Source of the DNA: Symbiodinium microadriaticum | Taxonomy: Eukaryota; Sar; Dinophyceae; Suessiales; Symbiodiniaceae | Assembly (NCBI GenBank): GCA_001939145.1 | Contig: LSRX01000484.1 | Span: 437,288 to 501,287, forward strand | Direction of reading: 5' to 3' | Length of the DNA: 64,000 bases | Part shown: piece after piece, positions 1 through 12,097 of the stretch | How the letters are laid out: the number at the start of each line of letters is the position of its first letter | How positions within the stretch are numbered: position 1 is the stretch's first letter | Made by a program: the position numbers and the translations under genes | Notes under the pieces: model-generated | Told to the model about the DNA's origin: nothing | Seen by the model: the letters and a program-made list of their open reading frames with translations, nothing else | Database searches by the model: none

Positions 1-18
1 TTGAGAGCAATCGAATTC

Positions 19-136
19 CTTGTAAGACGATAAGAGTAAAAAACGAACGATAACGAATGTTCGTAACATTAGCTCAGGTCATACAGGCCCAAAGTCCTGT
101 AAAACGATAAGAGTAAAACAAAACGATAACCATGTT
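19..136. repeat. two-copy direct repeat, ~40 bp unit
   Basis: Bases 19-61 and 96-136 share the core ACGATAAGAGTAAAA followed by a second ACGATAAC block. The copies are 77 bp apart start to start and differ at a few positions. Confidence 0.75.
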
Positions 137-547
137 AAGGATCAATCAAATGGGTGGGGGGGGGTTTTCATGAACCCTCAATTTGATTCATGGCAGTAGG
201 CATAGATGTTGTTATTCTCGTACACAACAATAGGCAAGTTTTATATCATATCACAAGGCAGTTGGGCACTCACTTGCAAGTTACACAAGCAACATGCATT
301 AGCGACACCACATGCTCCCAGCAACTTCTAGCTCAAGGCTGCAATGCACTCCTTTATTCGCTGGAGCCTTCAAGTCGATGGACAACTCTGCAAGACAAAA
401 CTTCTAGCTCTATGGCTCGCTCCACAACAAAGTGTCGCTACAGCCCGTCGCGTCCGACATGGATCCCTGAGCAGCACGCGCACGCGAGAGCGAGAGAGCG
501 CGAGAGGAGGCAGAGAGACAGAGACGGGGACAGAGAGCCGCAAAACC

Positions 548-632
548 CTTATTGATTATTGTTAATTATTATTAGCTATTATTATACTTATTATTAGTTA
601 TTATTAACTATTATTATTTGACATTATTATAC
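548..632. repeat. TTATTA/ATTATT low-complexity tract
   Basis: Imperfect ATT/TTA trinucleotide run in an otherwise balanced-composition stretch. Confidence 0.8.
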
Positions 633-744
633 TGCCAGTCGCATCGGGCCACGTTCACCCCGAAGCTGCCGCTCGGAGACCTTCGCATGGGTAGCTAGAG
701 GTTTTCGCGGAAATGAGGCTTTCAGGCTTGGGCCTGGGGCTTGT

Positions 745-764
745 TTTAGGGTTTAGGGTTTAGG
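745..764. repeat. interstitial telomere-like tract (TTTAGGG)
   Basis: Nearly three perfect TTTAGGG units in tandem, far from any chromosome end visible here. Confidence 0.85.
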
Positions 765-2076
765 TTCTATGCTACGGTTGTTAGTTTGGGGCGCTGAGTT
801 TGAGGGATTGCTGAAGGTCTGAAACATGTCAGGCCCTTATAGGCACCCAGAAAGACATGCTGACCACAGATGGGGCAGGTAGCTTCGTAATTTGCATTGT
901 ACCCACCATAAAACGCCGTCCATGATTTCTTTGTGTTGTCTTTAAGGTTTCAGGGCTGGTGTTGCCTGGCCAAAGACTGATAGGATTTTGAGTTTACGAC
1001 TTAGATGGTGATGGACTTGGGCTGAGTTGGGTACAGGCTCTGAAGCCTAAACCTTGTCATGTGCGCGCTGCCAGGTTCTTGCTCGGCTTGTCCGAGTGTG
1101 ACTGTCAAAACCGTTTATAAGGGCAACAAAAAGTCTATCGCAAGGGCTCCTAGAAACTGCATCCCGGATTTCCCGAAGTCCGTTGCAACCCTTCAAAATC
1201 GCACTCTGATAAGCCTCTAAACACATGTACCTTGTTTTTCATGTATAGCAACCCCCTCACAGAACCCCTCTCCCGGCTGCAAGGTTCAGTTCCCTCACTC
1301 GGGTCGATGAGGAGTTGCGCAGCAAAGCAGCCCAGGTTGATGCCGACAAGGCGCATGTCGAGGTTTAGTGTTGAGGATTTGGGGATTAGGGGTAAAAAGT
1401 AGGGGTTAAGGTTCAGGAGTTAAGGGGTTTTGAGTTAGGTTAGCCGTACTTCTGGCCGTGCATGCTGACAGTATCATAACGGTCTGCTTGATGTAGGGCT
1501 CATACGTTACTACGGGGAGGACCACCTCCACCGCCACGACTACTACCATCACCATCAGCACCCTCCAACCCTGTCGCCACTACCAGTACTGCCATGCATG
1601 TAACTTAATACCGACTGCTACGCCAGTCTGAAACAGGCTGCGGCTTCGAGGAAGAGTGAGAAAAGCTTCGATGCGTTGCATCGACCAAGCATCTGCCAAA
1701 GGCTTCTGAGACGAAGATGGATTCAGGGCATTAGCGTCGAAATCGGAGCGCTCAGAGGTCGAGGGTGAGTGTGGTGTGTGTGGTTTCGAGGCTGCGTTCG
1801 GGTATTGGCGTCTCTATAAGAATCTATAAGAACATATAAGAACCAGAAAGAACTTGGCTCTGATACAGCCCGTCCAAAAGGGGCCTCTTTCCGGACAAAG
1901 AGCGGCGAATTCTTAGACCAGCCAGAGGTTTCATCAAGGGAGACGACAGAATTCGACACTTTGTGCCTCCTGAGCATGCCCGATATTATGTTTCTTCCTG
2001 TCTCGCTGTCAGAACTTTGCCATGGACCGTGCCACCAGAGACAGGTGCAGCGAGATCTAAGATGTGTTGCTCCAAG

Positions 2077-2145
2077 GATAGTGCAGACACCCGCTTTCGA
2101 CGTTCTCTTCGCGTTCTTGATTCTGACCAATGCGGTGTTCATAGG
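2077..2145 (+). CDS. channel exon: S1 helix
   Basis: Acceptor CCAAG|G. The frame reads RIVQTPA then [17 protein letters not shown], a typical S1 of the dinoflagellate channel family. The exon ends ATAGG before GCACCT, a GC donor, leaving phase 2. The next exon in the protein (S1-S2 loop) was not found before 5038. Confidence 0.7.
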
Positions 2146-5100
2146 GCACCTCCTTGCCTGTTTTGTGTTCGGAGTACCTGACTCCAGGTGGCTGGCTGAC
2201 GATGTAACTATAGGACATTCAGATCTTATGGTCAGGGTCTCACGCAATGAGGTTGGGATGGTGAGCTCTTAACACAAACCTGGACTTAAACAAGGCACCA
2301 ACGCGCACCAACTATCCCATCTAGAGAACTCGCGATGATAGGATTCTCAGGCCTCTGTGGCCTAGCTAGTAAGGAGCGGCGAGTGGTTTGTTGTTGATGC
2401 CGGCCGAGGGTTAAATCACGCATCCGGAAACTGCAGATCCTGCGATGAGCGGTCGAGCCCAGCGGATGCCAGGTCTGAGTTCTCCTGCTTGTAGTCGCGG
2501 AACGCTTCTGCTACCGCAATTGCTGTTGTTATTGGTTGTTATTGCTTCCGCTGCGACTCCTGCTAGATGGCGCTTCCAGCGCAAATGCCGACGCCGCCTC
2601 CTCTTCCATGCGAAGATGGCTGCTCCCTACTGCTTTTGTTGCTATACGCTGTTTGATTTCCGTGTTCTATCCTACGAGCAAGACTTTCGCACACCATGCT
2701 GTTTGTTGTTCTCTTATCGCCACTGCTGCTGGTTTGGTGTCCTTGGTCCTTTGTTGGTGTTGGTGGCAATGACGGTAGCCGGCTGGGAAAGTACACCGAG
2801 GTGCCTACTTGCACTTTGATTTTTGCCAACATACTTTCAAGCAGGCTGATGGCCGTTTCTTAATAATGACCAGGGCAGCGGTGACTAGCCAGAGCTGAAG
2901 CGAGAATCGCCACCCGTCGCCATGTGAAGTTCTTGCTTGCCAGGGTCGAGGTGCAATGGGGCTTGGACCATCCTCACGACGAGGACCATTGGCTCTTCCA
3001 ATGGGGCAGACACCTAGCCGCAATGATCAGCACTGTAGGAAGTAGAGTAGCCGCAGGACGCTGTAGGACTCGGGCAAAATAGTTCTTCCCTGACAGATGT
3101 GCGAAGAGTCGAGATGTGCCCATTGGAGCTGATATGGCATCATTTGACTCAAGCCTCGTTGCAGGGATGGCTGCTCCGCCTCGTATCGGCTTGGGTTCAT
3201 TTCGAGTTTAGGCTTTACTTGTAGGCGCTTTAGGGTTTTTTGCAATTCGCATTTTTAGCTTTTTTCAGGCCTTGAGGATTGTCAGAGCTTGCGGCTTGCG
3301 ACTGAACCAGCGAGTAGTCTACGAATGGGTTTCTCGTGTAGAGTTGGTTACCATCTCGCAGCTGCATGGAGGCTTAAGATAAATTCGAGCTTGCCTCGAA
3401 TGGATTACTGTAGAACGACGCGAGGTTTGGCTAAAGAAAAGCTCGCTGAGTCGATGTTCAGGACTGGCTCAACACGAACGCTTGCATGTGCATGCGTTGT
3501 TTATGTATTTGTAGAGCTGTAACTATGTGCATAGGTACTGTGGGCATGTATGTTTACAGTTTACATGTATGTAGTAGTCATCTATGCGTTCACAGATGTG
3601 TATAGGTGTTGAGGCTGTCCCGCACTCGCCGGAGCAGAATCGGTTTCGACTTAATCCGACTTAATCAGTTTGCCCATTGAAGCAACTGGCTTGTTGAAGT
3701 ACACCGGGGGGTTTCAGAAGGGTGTCTGGCACAGACTAGACGTTTCCAAACAAAGGGTGCTTTTAAGCACGGCGCTGATTGGATTAAACATACGTTCCAC
3801 AGGTGATGCAACCGTGCGGCACATAGCGCTAGCATCTCCTGTGGCTGGCTCAAACCGGGGAGGCTGTGCATGTCTTCATGTGTGTATCTGCATATGGGTG
3901 TGTATGCACGTGCGCATGCATATACGTACATATTTAATATATGTATATTTGCAAGAAGAGATTTATGTGCGTGCGTATCATATCAACCTGATTGGCTTCC
4001 TGTCCAAACAGGAGTCCCTGGGCTCAAGGTAGCCTAGATGAAGCCCGAGATGAGCATGAGTTTGAAGCGAAACCGCCCGAAAGCTCGCCTGACCTGGTCG
4101 AGCGCGAGTGCCAAAACATGATCAATCGGATATTTGACATGTGATGCATGATTTACGATAGAGACGTGTGTTGTATGAATGGGATGCAGTTGTTGTATGT
4201 ATGTATGTATGTATGTATGTATGTATGTATGTATGTATGTCATGTATGTATGTATGTATGTATGTATGTATGTATGTATGTATGTATGTATGTATGTATG
4301 TATGTCATGTATGTATGTATGTATGTATGTATGTATGTATGTGTACATATATATATATACATATGTATACACTGTTTGTTTGTGTGTATTTATTACATTT
4401 GATGTTGATTTAAGTTGATGTTACACATACACATGTACACACGTGCATGCATGCGTGCATGCATGCATGCATGCATGCATGCACATACATGCATACATGC
4501 GCACACACACATGTATGTATATATATATATATACATACATACGTGCACAAATGCATACATACATCCATACGTAGATGCAAAATATCAGGAATTGTTTGCG
4601 TCTGTGAGTCGTTTCGAAAGTTGCGCTGCGCTGTAATGTGTTTGTGCCACGACTTGAGATGCTTTCTGGCAGCTCATGTTAACCTGGCCCCGGTTCCTGC
4701 TCATCTCCTGCATCCGGCCTTATAGCACCATGAAAGCAGCATCACCCACCCCTAAACCCCAAAACCCCGAAACCGAAACCCTAAAACCCCAATCTGGCCA
4801 ATGTGCTTTCGTCGTACCAGGAACCTCGCCAGGCTTGTCCCAGTTGTGAGTGCTGAAAACCCGAGACCTCGTCGTGAGCATAGTCCTCAGCAATGCGAGG
4901 GGAACAACAAACCCAAAACTCCAAAATCCTAAGCACCATCTTTCGAAATACCTCACACACAACCTCGCTAGTGGGCATAGATTCTCAGCCATGCGAGAGG
5001 GAAAAAAACACCAAAACCCTAACCCTTGAGCATTCAGGAAACATCTACACCATCCTCTTCAGCCTGGAGCTCTTCATGCGCCTGGGGGCACAAGGAAAGC

Positions 5101-5523
5101 TCTTCCTCTGCGGCGAAGATCGGAGGCCCAAAAAGTGTCGGCTCGGGGCTACTACTTCTTCAAAATTAATAGTCATCAGAAGAATAGCAAAGAATAGTAA
5201 AAATAGTAGTATTATGATTTACCATTATTGTTATTTTTTAATTCGTCGTCTTATTCTCATGATTAATTTTTTTGTGGTCTTAGTAATATTAGCAATATTT
5301 CATTAGTATCAGCATTACTGTTAGTAGTAGTATTATGTTCTGGTATCACGTATTCCTTACCTTTAGATCAACACAGCTCAGGAATGCATCGGGTCAAGGC
5401 GTTAGGTTTGTCAGGCCGGGGTCCTTGAGCATCAGACATAATAACGAAGAATATATACATATATATATATTATATACACATACATCATGATTATCATTAT
5501 AATCATTATTACTATTGTTATTG

Positions 5524-5576
<53 letters not shown>

Positions 5577-8500
5577 CGGGAGAGAGAGAGAGAGAGATCC
5601 GGGTTTGAGGTCCTGATCAGACCCGGATGCGGAACCTGGAGCCCCCCGTTCCGGGTCCCCAACTCCCTTGTGTTGCCTTTTGCGCTAACAACCCAGTTGT
5701 AGTCAGTGTATCGGACAAGTCATAGTATGTGCCAAAATCGTCTGAAGTTCAGCCCAGAGGTCTGGTTGCTTGAACCTCACCTTTCAACTTCCAACGTTGT
5801 TGGGCCTGAATCGTGTTTCGGGTTCGGGCCTGGTGTGGCTCTGCGGGTTTATCTGGAGATTCGGACTGAGGGCTTGTTTGAGGGTTTAGGGTTCTGTCCG
5901 GTTTTGGTTCAGGGCTTGGAGCCCAACTTAGTGAGAGGTGGAACTGTCTCGACTCCATCATCGTGATAGCTTCCTGGTGGGAGGCCAGTCTCCGAAAAAT
6001 TGATCCGTCCGGCTTGCAGGCTAGCGGCTAGTGTTAAAGGCTGGTTTCTATTTTTGGTTTTTGGACGTTCAGCGGCAGATCCCCGTTTCGACGACGTTCA
6101 CAGGTTTGGGCTATTTTAGGTACGTTTTGAGCACATGTGTGTGTGTGTGAGGATGACTAACCTGGACCTGAAGGGCAGGGTCTCCTGCTTCGACGTCGGA
6201 TGTCCGGGGATTTGGGCGGGCGAGTTCTGGACATAACTATAGAAACGATGGAACGGTCTCATGACTCAGGCCCTATGGTCCTGAAACATCCACATGCTAA
6301 GTTTACTACGCCAGGGCCAGGGTTCCTGAAGCACCATCCTTGCTTCCTCTCCGCCAGCACGGCCTGCCACTTTTTCGGAGGCAGCCCTGGAGATTCAGCT
6401 GTGGCTAACGGAAGAAGGCTCGCGCAGCATCTCGGCTTTGTGGACATTCCAGAGAAGCAGGGCGGCAGTGATGTGTGCTGGGGATACGACAACCGGGATG
6501 ATGGCATCTACACACGACGTCAAATATATCATGCCCAGGCAACTTCGCCGGCATCACCGGGATACGCACATTGCGCATCGTCCGCATCACGCGACTGGTG
6601 AAAGTGGCACGGCTGGCGCGGTTCCTCCGGTTTGTGATGGCCTTGCGCACGCTGATGCTTGTCTCAAGTGTCCCCAACAGCAGATTTTTGGCCAGGCCAC
6701 TCTTGTTTGTAGCACAAGCAGTAGTGACAGTATGGTAGAAACCGAGGCGGCGCTAGTCACGTTATAATTGGTACTAATGTAGTGGCCTAAACAATTAGAA
6801 TAGGGTTTCGGGGGTTCCTTATTATACTTATACGAAAAGCCCCAAAACCCTATTCTACTTATTAAGGCCACTATAGTGTACCTAGGGCTGTTTGGGCCCC
6901 CTCCTTCGGAACGGTCCCACTGTATTATGTCACTATGACATGGCTGCAGACATGAGGGCCTTGGATCTAGAATCGTGCCTTTCTCAGGGGAGGTTGCAGG
7001 CTGAGGCCTCGTCAAACTTGAGATGACAACGTTGCCAGTTCTGAGGACTCAGTCCATCATCTACACGCTGAAATCCCTGATTTGGGCCATGGTGCTGCTA
7101 CTTCTCATTGTGCACCCAGGATTTGACAGGGGGGGGTATAGAGTGTTAAGTACATTTTGCGACGCTTTGCAAAAATGACAAGCGAAACGACGATAATGTA
7201 GAGCCCTGCACTGAAAAGCTCCAAACCCGCAGCTTGAAGCTCCCATAGCCGGACGCGCCTTCAGCGAGATTTTGGGGAATTCGAGAGCGAGTGCAACTGG
7301 GGCCCTGCTTGGTGCTCCTGTATGCTTTGGCTTCTGGAGGGTGTAGGGACTCTCGCCTCATGCTGCGGGTGGCCAGCGACCGAATGCCTCGAAAGCTGTC
7401 GTACGTGTTTGCTTAGCAGTGATGCTGGATGCGACGATGCTGCCGCTGTAGTAGCTGGCAGCAGGAGGAGAAGGAGGCAACCCTTGCGGCAGCAGGGAGC
7501 AATAAATGGCTGCTGCCCAAGCCTCTCCGAAACATCAACTCGTTGTAGGCATTGATGCTCAGAAGGCGGGGTCGGGTCGCGACGAGGACTGCCCCTTTCT
7601 AGCTGAGTGAGCTTTGTGTTCTAAGCTGATATTGTACTGCACAGAGCTCCCGGATTTTTAGCCGATGGCCGAGGTACAGCTTCGGCATTCTCTTTACCCA
7701 AGTTGTGGCAGATATCATCAAGGAGCATGCCCAGCTCATCGAACAGCAGGCTATCCCTTCCTAGCCTCTTTGGGATCCTTCATTGAAAACGCGACGAAGC
7801 CAGATCCCCTATAGAGGTCCCTAGATCAGAAGCCAGGGCCGGAGGACTCCAAAGCGAAGCACTAAGTCTGAGTTAGTGACACAATTTAAAAGAGACAATG
7901 TCACAACTCCTTTTAGGGGGCACCTCTCTAGAGGTATTTCCTTCAAGAGTTGACGATCCGGTTGGCTTTGCTTGCGCCTATCTGTCATCTCCGCCTTATG
8001 AAGCCTCGCTCGAAATGCGCAGACCACGCGGCTCTTGAAAGTACGAACCACTTACGGTTGAGATTGGTCTTAGCTGGAGCCGAACTTGAATGGACGAAAT
8101 GGCAGCCACCATTTTTGCGTTACGAACATTCGAGCCTAGCCAGCCTCGCCTGCAGTCCGAAGCACAACCCCTGAACCCTTCCCTCTCGAGCCCTGAACCC
8201 TATCAGGCCGAAACCAGAAACCCTAAAACCCCTATTTGAGCCCTGAGCTCCCGAAACCCCGAGCCCGAGCGTCCGAAGTTCTACGAGTCTCCTAGGCCCT
8301 ATACCTCCTCTCTGGATTCCGAAGTGTGGTTTCCCATGGCAGGAGCACTGTTCTTGGGGATTGAGGCAAACCCTGAACCCTAAACCCCTAAACCCTGACA
8401 TCTTGCATCATGTGGAGCCTTGCCTGCCTTGTGCCATTTTGTGAGAGTCCAAACCCTGAAATCCGAAACCTGCAGGCCGGCTTAACCGCCGAGCAGATCG

Positions 8501-10168
8501 AAGCCAAGTTGGAGGCGAAGAGGGTCGGCGAGCAGTACTTCGGGAGCCTCTGGACGCCAGGCAAGACGTGGGCCTTAATAGAGGATTTAGGGGTTTCGGA
8601 GCTGTAGAAACTCCCAGTGCAGAAGGTTTCAGGAGGGTGGGGCTAGTTCGGCCTACACTTCTAGACCGTGATGTAAACGGTGCCAGGGCTTGGAACCTGA
8701 GCGCAAGACTGTGAGACGCTTTGGAGCGGTTTGGGGCCGGGGTTCCCACAAGCCCGGGTAGCTGAAGACGTTTTTGAAATAACTCTTCCTTGGGACCCCA
8801 GCTAAAACAGCTCGGCAGCTTAAGACGAAGTTGTTGCAGTCTCGAGGCTTGTTTGGTGCTCAGGAGTCTAGGCATCGAAGCTTAATGTGTGGAACCTGCG
8901 CTTGGGGCCAAGAGCCTTCAGCCAAGATCCCTTCTTCACAAGACCCCGAAAGGTAAGCCCAAGAGCATTGTGTGTGTGTGTGTGTTTTTCTTTGCGCAGG
9001 CGGCAAAAAATCACAGCGACACAACCATCCGAAGCCCCTAAACCTTCGGGCAGTCTACGGGGTGCTCATATTTTCCTACTGGTCTCTGCGTTGTCACGGG
9101 CGCATGCTACGCTGAGTTGGACCTGCCGCCTGAATCCGTGCCTGCCTCGTGCGTGTGCGAGGGTCGAGACCCTACGTCCGAAGCCTTGAAAACCATTATT
9201 ATTATTATTATTGTTATTATTGTTATTGTTATTGTTATTTTTGTTATGATTATTATTGTTATTGTTATTTTATTACTACTATTATTGTTATTATTGCCCA
9301 CCTTTTCCAAGGAAATCGATGGTAAGCCTCTACATGAGCATCGCTGGCGGGGTTAGCTGGGAGCAGGTCCTCGTTCCTTTGGAGGTGCCCTGAAAAGAAG
9401 TCGGGGATGATGGGGGTGAAACGGTTAGGGATTGACATTTAGGGATTTAACCCTAAACCCTAAACCCTAAAACCTAGCCCTAAACCCTAAACCCTAAACC
9501 CTTTAATGGACATCCTCGCCTAGGCTCGTCCGAGTGTGAGTGCTGAAACCCTTAATGGACCGACCTACATCGCATCTAGTACAGTCGCACCTTTCTGGTT
9601 CTATAGACTCACCTCGCTTGTGGGCATAGATCCTTAGCCATGCGAGAGGGAAAAAAACCCTTAGGGATTTACGGTGTAGGGTTTAGGGTTTGTAGCCTTT
9701 TGGGGTTCAGGCTCCAGTGTGTTTGGGTTTTTTTCTTCGGACTTGAGGCGTGACTGTGGCTTCAAGGAGAAGCTTAGAGGGTTCAGAGTTGTGCGAAGGG
9801 CTTCCTCCGTAACGGTAGCAGAAGAATTTCATGCCCTTCGGATCTGTGATGCAAGACAGGCAATACATGCCCGCTTTCGTCGGTAGCTTGTTTTGGCATA
9901 GCCCTAAGCCCGAGTTCATCATAGGCAACGAACAGAGACACGCAGAATTGTCACTGCTTTCTTCTGGGGACTCTGTGCCTGCGACAACCTGCACGGGTGA
10001 TGCGAATGAGTCTGTCTTTAGTTATGTATACGCATTTCTATTGTCGTGTATTCTGATAATGTACAGATGTAGATTGCTTTGATGCGTATACTTATACGGT
10101 ATGCATCCGTATACTATGTGTACAACAAATTAAAAATACAAAGATAAATATAAAAAAAAATAAATATA

Positions 10169-10199
<31 letters not shown>

Positions 10200-11507
10200 A
10201 TACCTCTGCAAAATGGACAGATCGATGTGTATGTGTGTATATATATATATGTGGTGTATTCAGTTTGTTCGTTGTGTGGTTTGTTGCATTAATCGTCTTG
10301 GGTTGTTTGATGTCCATCTACAGGATTCGGATGTCTTGGCAGGATTCCGATGTCTTTGGCTTGAAGGCAAGCGTCCAAGCACATCTGACGATCTCAGGCG
10401 AGTGGCTGGATTTGGGTGATTGCGCAATTGGGCTGCAACCGGTGAACAGAACTTCTGAGACCCTAGACAGACCATACATCAGTGCTTGCATTCACCTCTG
10501 TGCTCATTTTGGTTTGCACAAGAGCAGACTGAACGTTCTTCTGGTTGAACCGGTTTCACAGCACTTGGTAATGCTTGTGAAGCATGCATCTTCAAGACAA
10601 AGGGCAACACCAGATCCATAGTGACCATCCATGTGTGTGGGGCGTGTGCGCATCTGTTTGTGTGTGTGCGCATTTGTGTACACAGATGTTATTGAACATG
10701 TTTGTGCAGAACACGGGGTCATGGTGCAACAGTTTCTAATTCATTGCATGCTGCGGGAGTCATTCCAATCCTTGGCCTTCTGCTAAGCTCACGCTTAGAG
10801 CCATCCTACAGTCCAAAAATTTAGAAGTGGGCTTCGAGGTACAGAGAATGTGCATAGGGACGATAAGGCTCTAATATGAATAGAAACAATGTTGTAGGCC
10901 GCGAGTTTACACCAAAACACGAGCTTGTCCTGCCCTTGTCACCTATGCTATGCACTTTTTTTTACATGCCGTAGGCTGCAATGGCTGCAGGGCGGGATGC
11001 CAACAGCCTGCAGCCGCAGGATCGGATAGATGCGGCTACATGTTACCGGACAATACCGTAGGCACCGGCAAAGACCAGCAGTACTTGAGTTTGCGAAGTT
11101 TCGCTGTCGTGGAGTTGTTGCTAGAAGAAGACGTGGCACCACACTGCGATGACAACAGATGGAGTCAACGAAAACACCGAGCGTCCTCAAGTTTGGGGGG
11201 TCAGACATTTGAGAGAAATTCTTGATGTAAATCTGAAGTCCGCCTCTCCTGAGGTTTATCTTCTACATTGCGTTTTCGACGCTGGCAGTGCTCAATGTGG
11301 TTCCACGATTGGTCAGAAGTTTTCAGAAGGGGTGTGCGAAGCGCCCGGGAAGCGCCATCTCCTAGCACAGCGTGTGCGCAACTCCAGACGGTGCGAAACT
11401 GCCGCTTCAAAGGCTTTGTGTCCCCCTCTCCTTCCCGCTCCCCACCAATCCCTCTCACGATCTGCCTTCGTTTCTTTAAAGGGTTGTATGTAGACCTCTC
11501 TCTCTAT

Positions 11508-11541
<34 letters not shown>

Positions 11542-11711
11542 CTTACTTCATTCTTTGTCACTTGTCTCTGTCATTGTGTGTCTGTCTCTGTCTCTTTCCC
11601 TGTAGTCTGTAGTGGTGAATGACATGGGAGTCACTTAGCAGTACTGCCGCTGTACTGTAGCATTTCGTAGTATATAGTAGTAATAGTAGTAGTAGTAGTA
11701 GCGGTAGCAGT

Positions 11712-11749
<38 letters not shown>

Positions 11750-11998
11750 CAGCAGCAGTAGCAGTAGCAGTAGCAGCAGCAGTAGCAGCAGCAGTAGCAG
11801 TAGCAGTAGCAGTAGCAGTAGCAGTAGCAGTAGCAGTAGCAGTAGCAGTAGCAGTAGCAGTAGCAGTAGCAGTAGCAGCAGCAGAAGCAGTAGCAGCAGC
11901 AGTAGTAGGAGTAGCAGTAGCAGCAGAAGCTGCAGCAGCGTAGCAGCAGCAGTTGTAGTGGTAGTAGTAGTGGTGGTAGTAGTACTATTAGGAGTAAC

Positions 11999-12048
<50 letters not shown>

Positions 12049-12061
12049 CTGTAGTAGTACT

Positions 12062-12097
<36 letters not shown>

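Larger units (their letters stand above)
1..2076. other. upstream non-coding stretch before first channel exon
   Basis: I see no convincing exon here. It holds a 40-bp direct repeat (19-136), a G-run near 155, an AT-rich TTATTA tract (548-632), a telomere-like tract (745-764) and one copy of the short 'CCGAGTGTGA' dispersed element (1080-1112). The channel's N-terminal exons ahead of S1 should lie here or outside the window, but I could not find them. Confidence 0.5.
2146..5037. other. channel intron(s), repeat-rich
   Basis: Contains a large TATG/GCAT microsatellite (4194-4570), a telomere-like run near 4740-4800 and copies of both short dispersed elements (4812-4846; 4872-4920; 4963-5010). 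The exon for the S1-S2 loop must be here but I could not find it. Confidence 0.5.
8561..11253. other. channel intron(s); expected selectivity-filter exon not found
   Basis: Contains an ATT/GTT tract (9194-9296), a telomere-like block (9449-9504) and two short dispersed elements (9520-9551; 9612-9657). A frame at 10370-10420 reading [10 protein letters not shown] resembles a filter only superficially and has no matching splice context. Confidence 0.5.

Noticed and set aside
1723..2247. 174-codon minus frame
   Set aside because: Antisense of the S1 exon; no independent support.
4034..4413. Open frames of IHTY/VCMY repeats on both strands
   Set aside because: Pure products of a TATG microsatellite that has no stop codon in any frame; same for 17387-17881, 49584-49959, 54154-54558, 59217-59771 and 61706-62352.
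8425..8450. Possible dinoflagellate spliced-leader relic (GCCATTTTG)
   Set aside because: Only nine bases agree with the leader I remember; it lies within a dispersed-element copy.
10360..10425. [10 protein letters not shown] as channel selectivity filter
   Set aside because: Surrounding residues do not fit the pore helix, and no donor/acceptor phase links it to 8560 or 11254.
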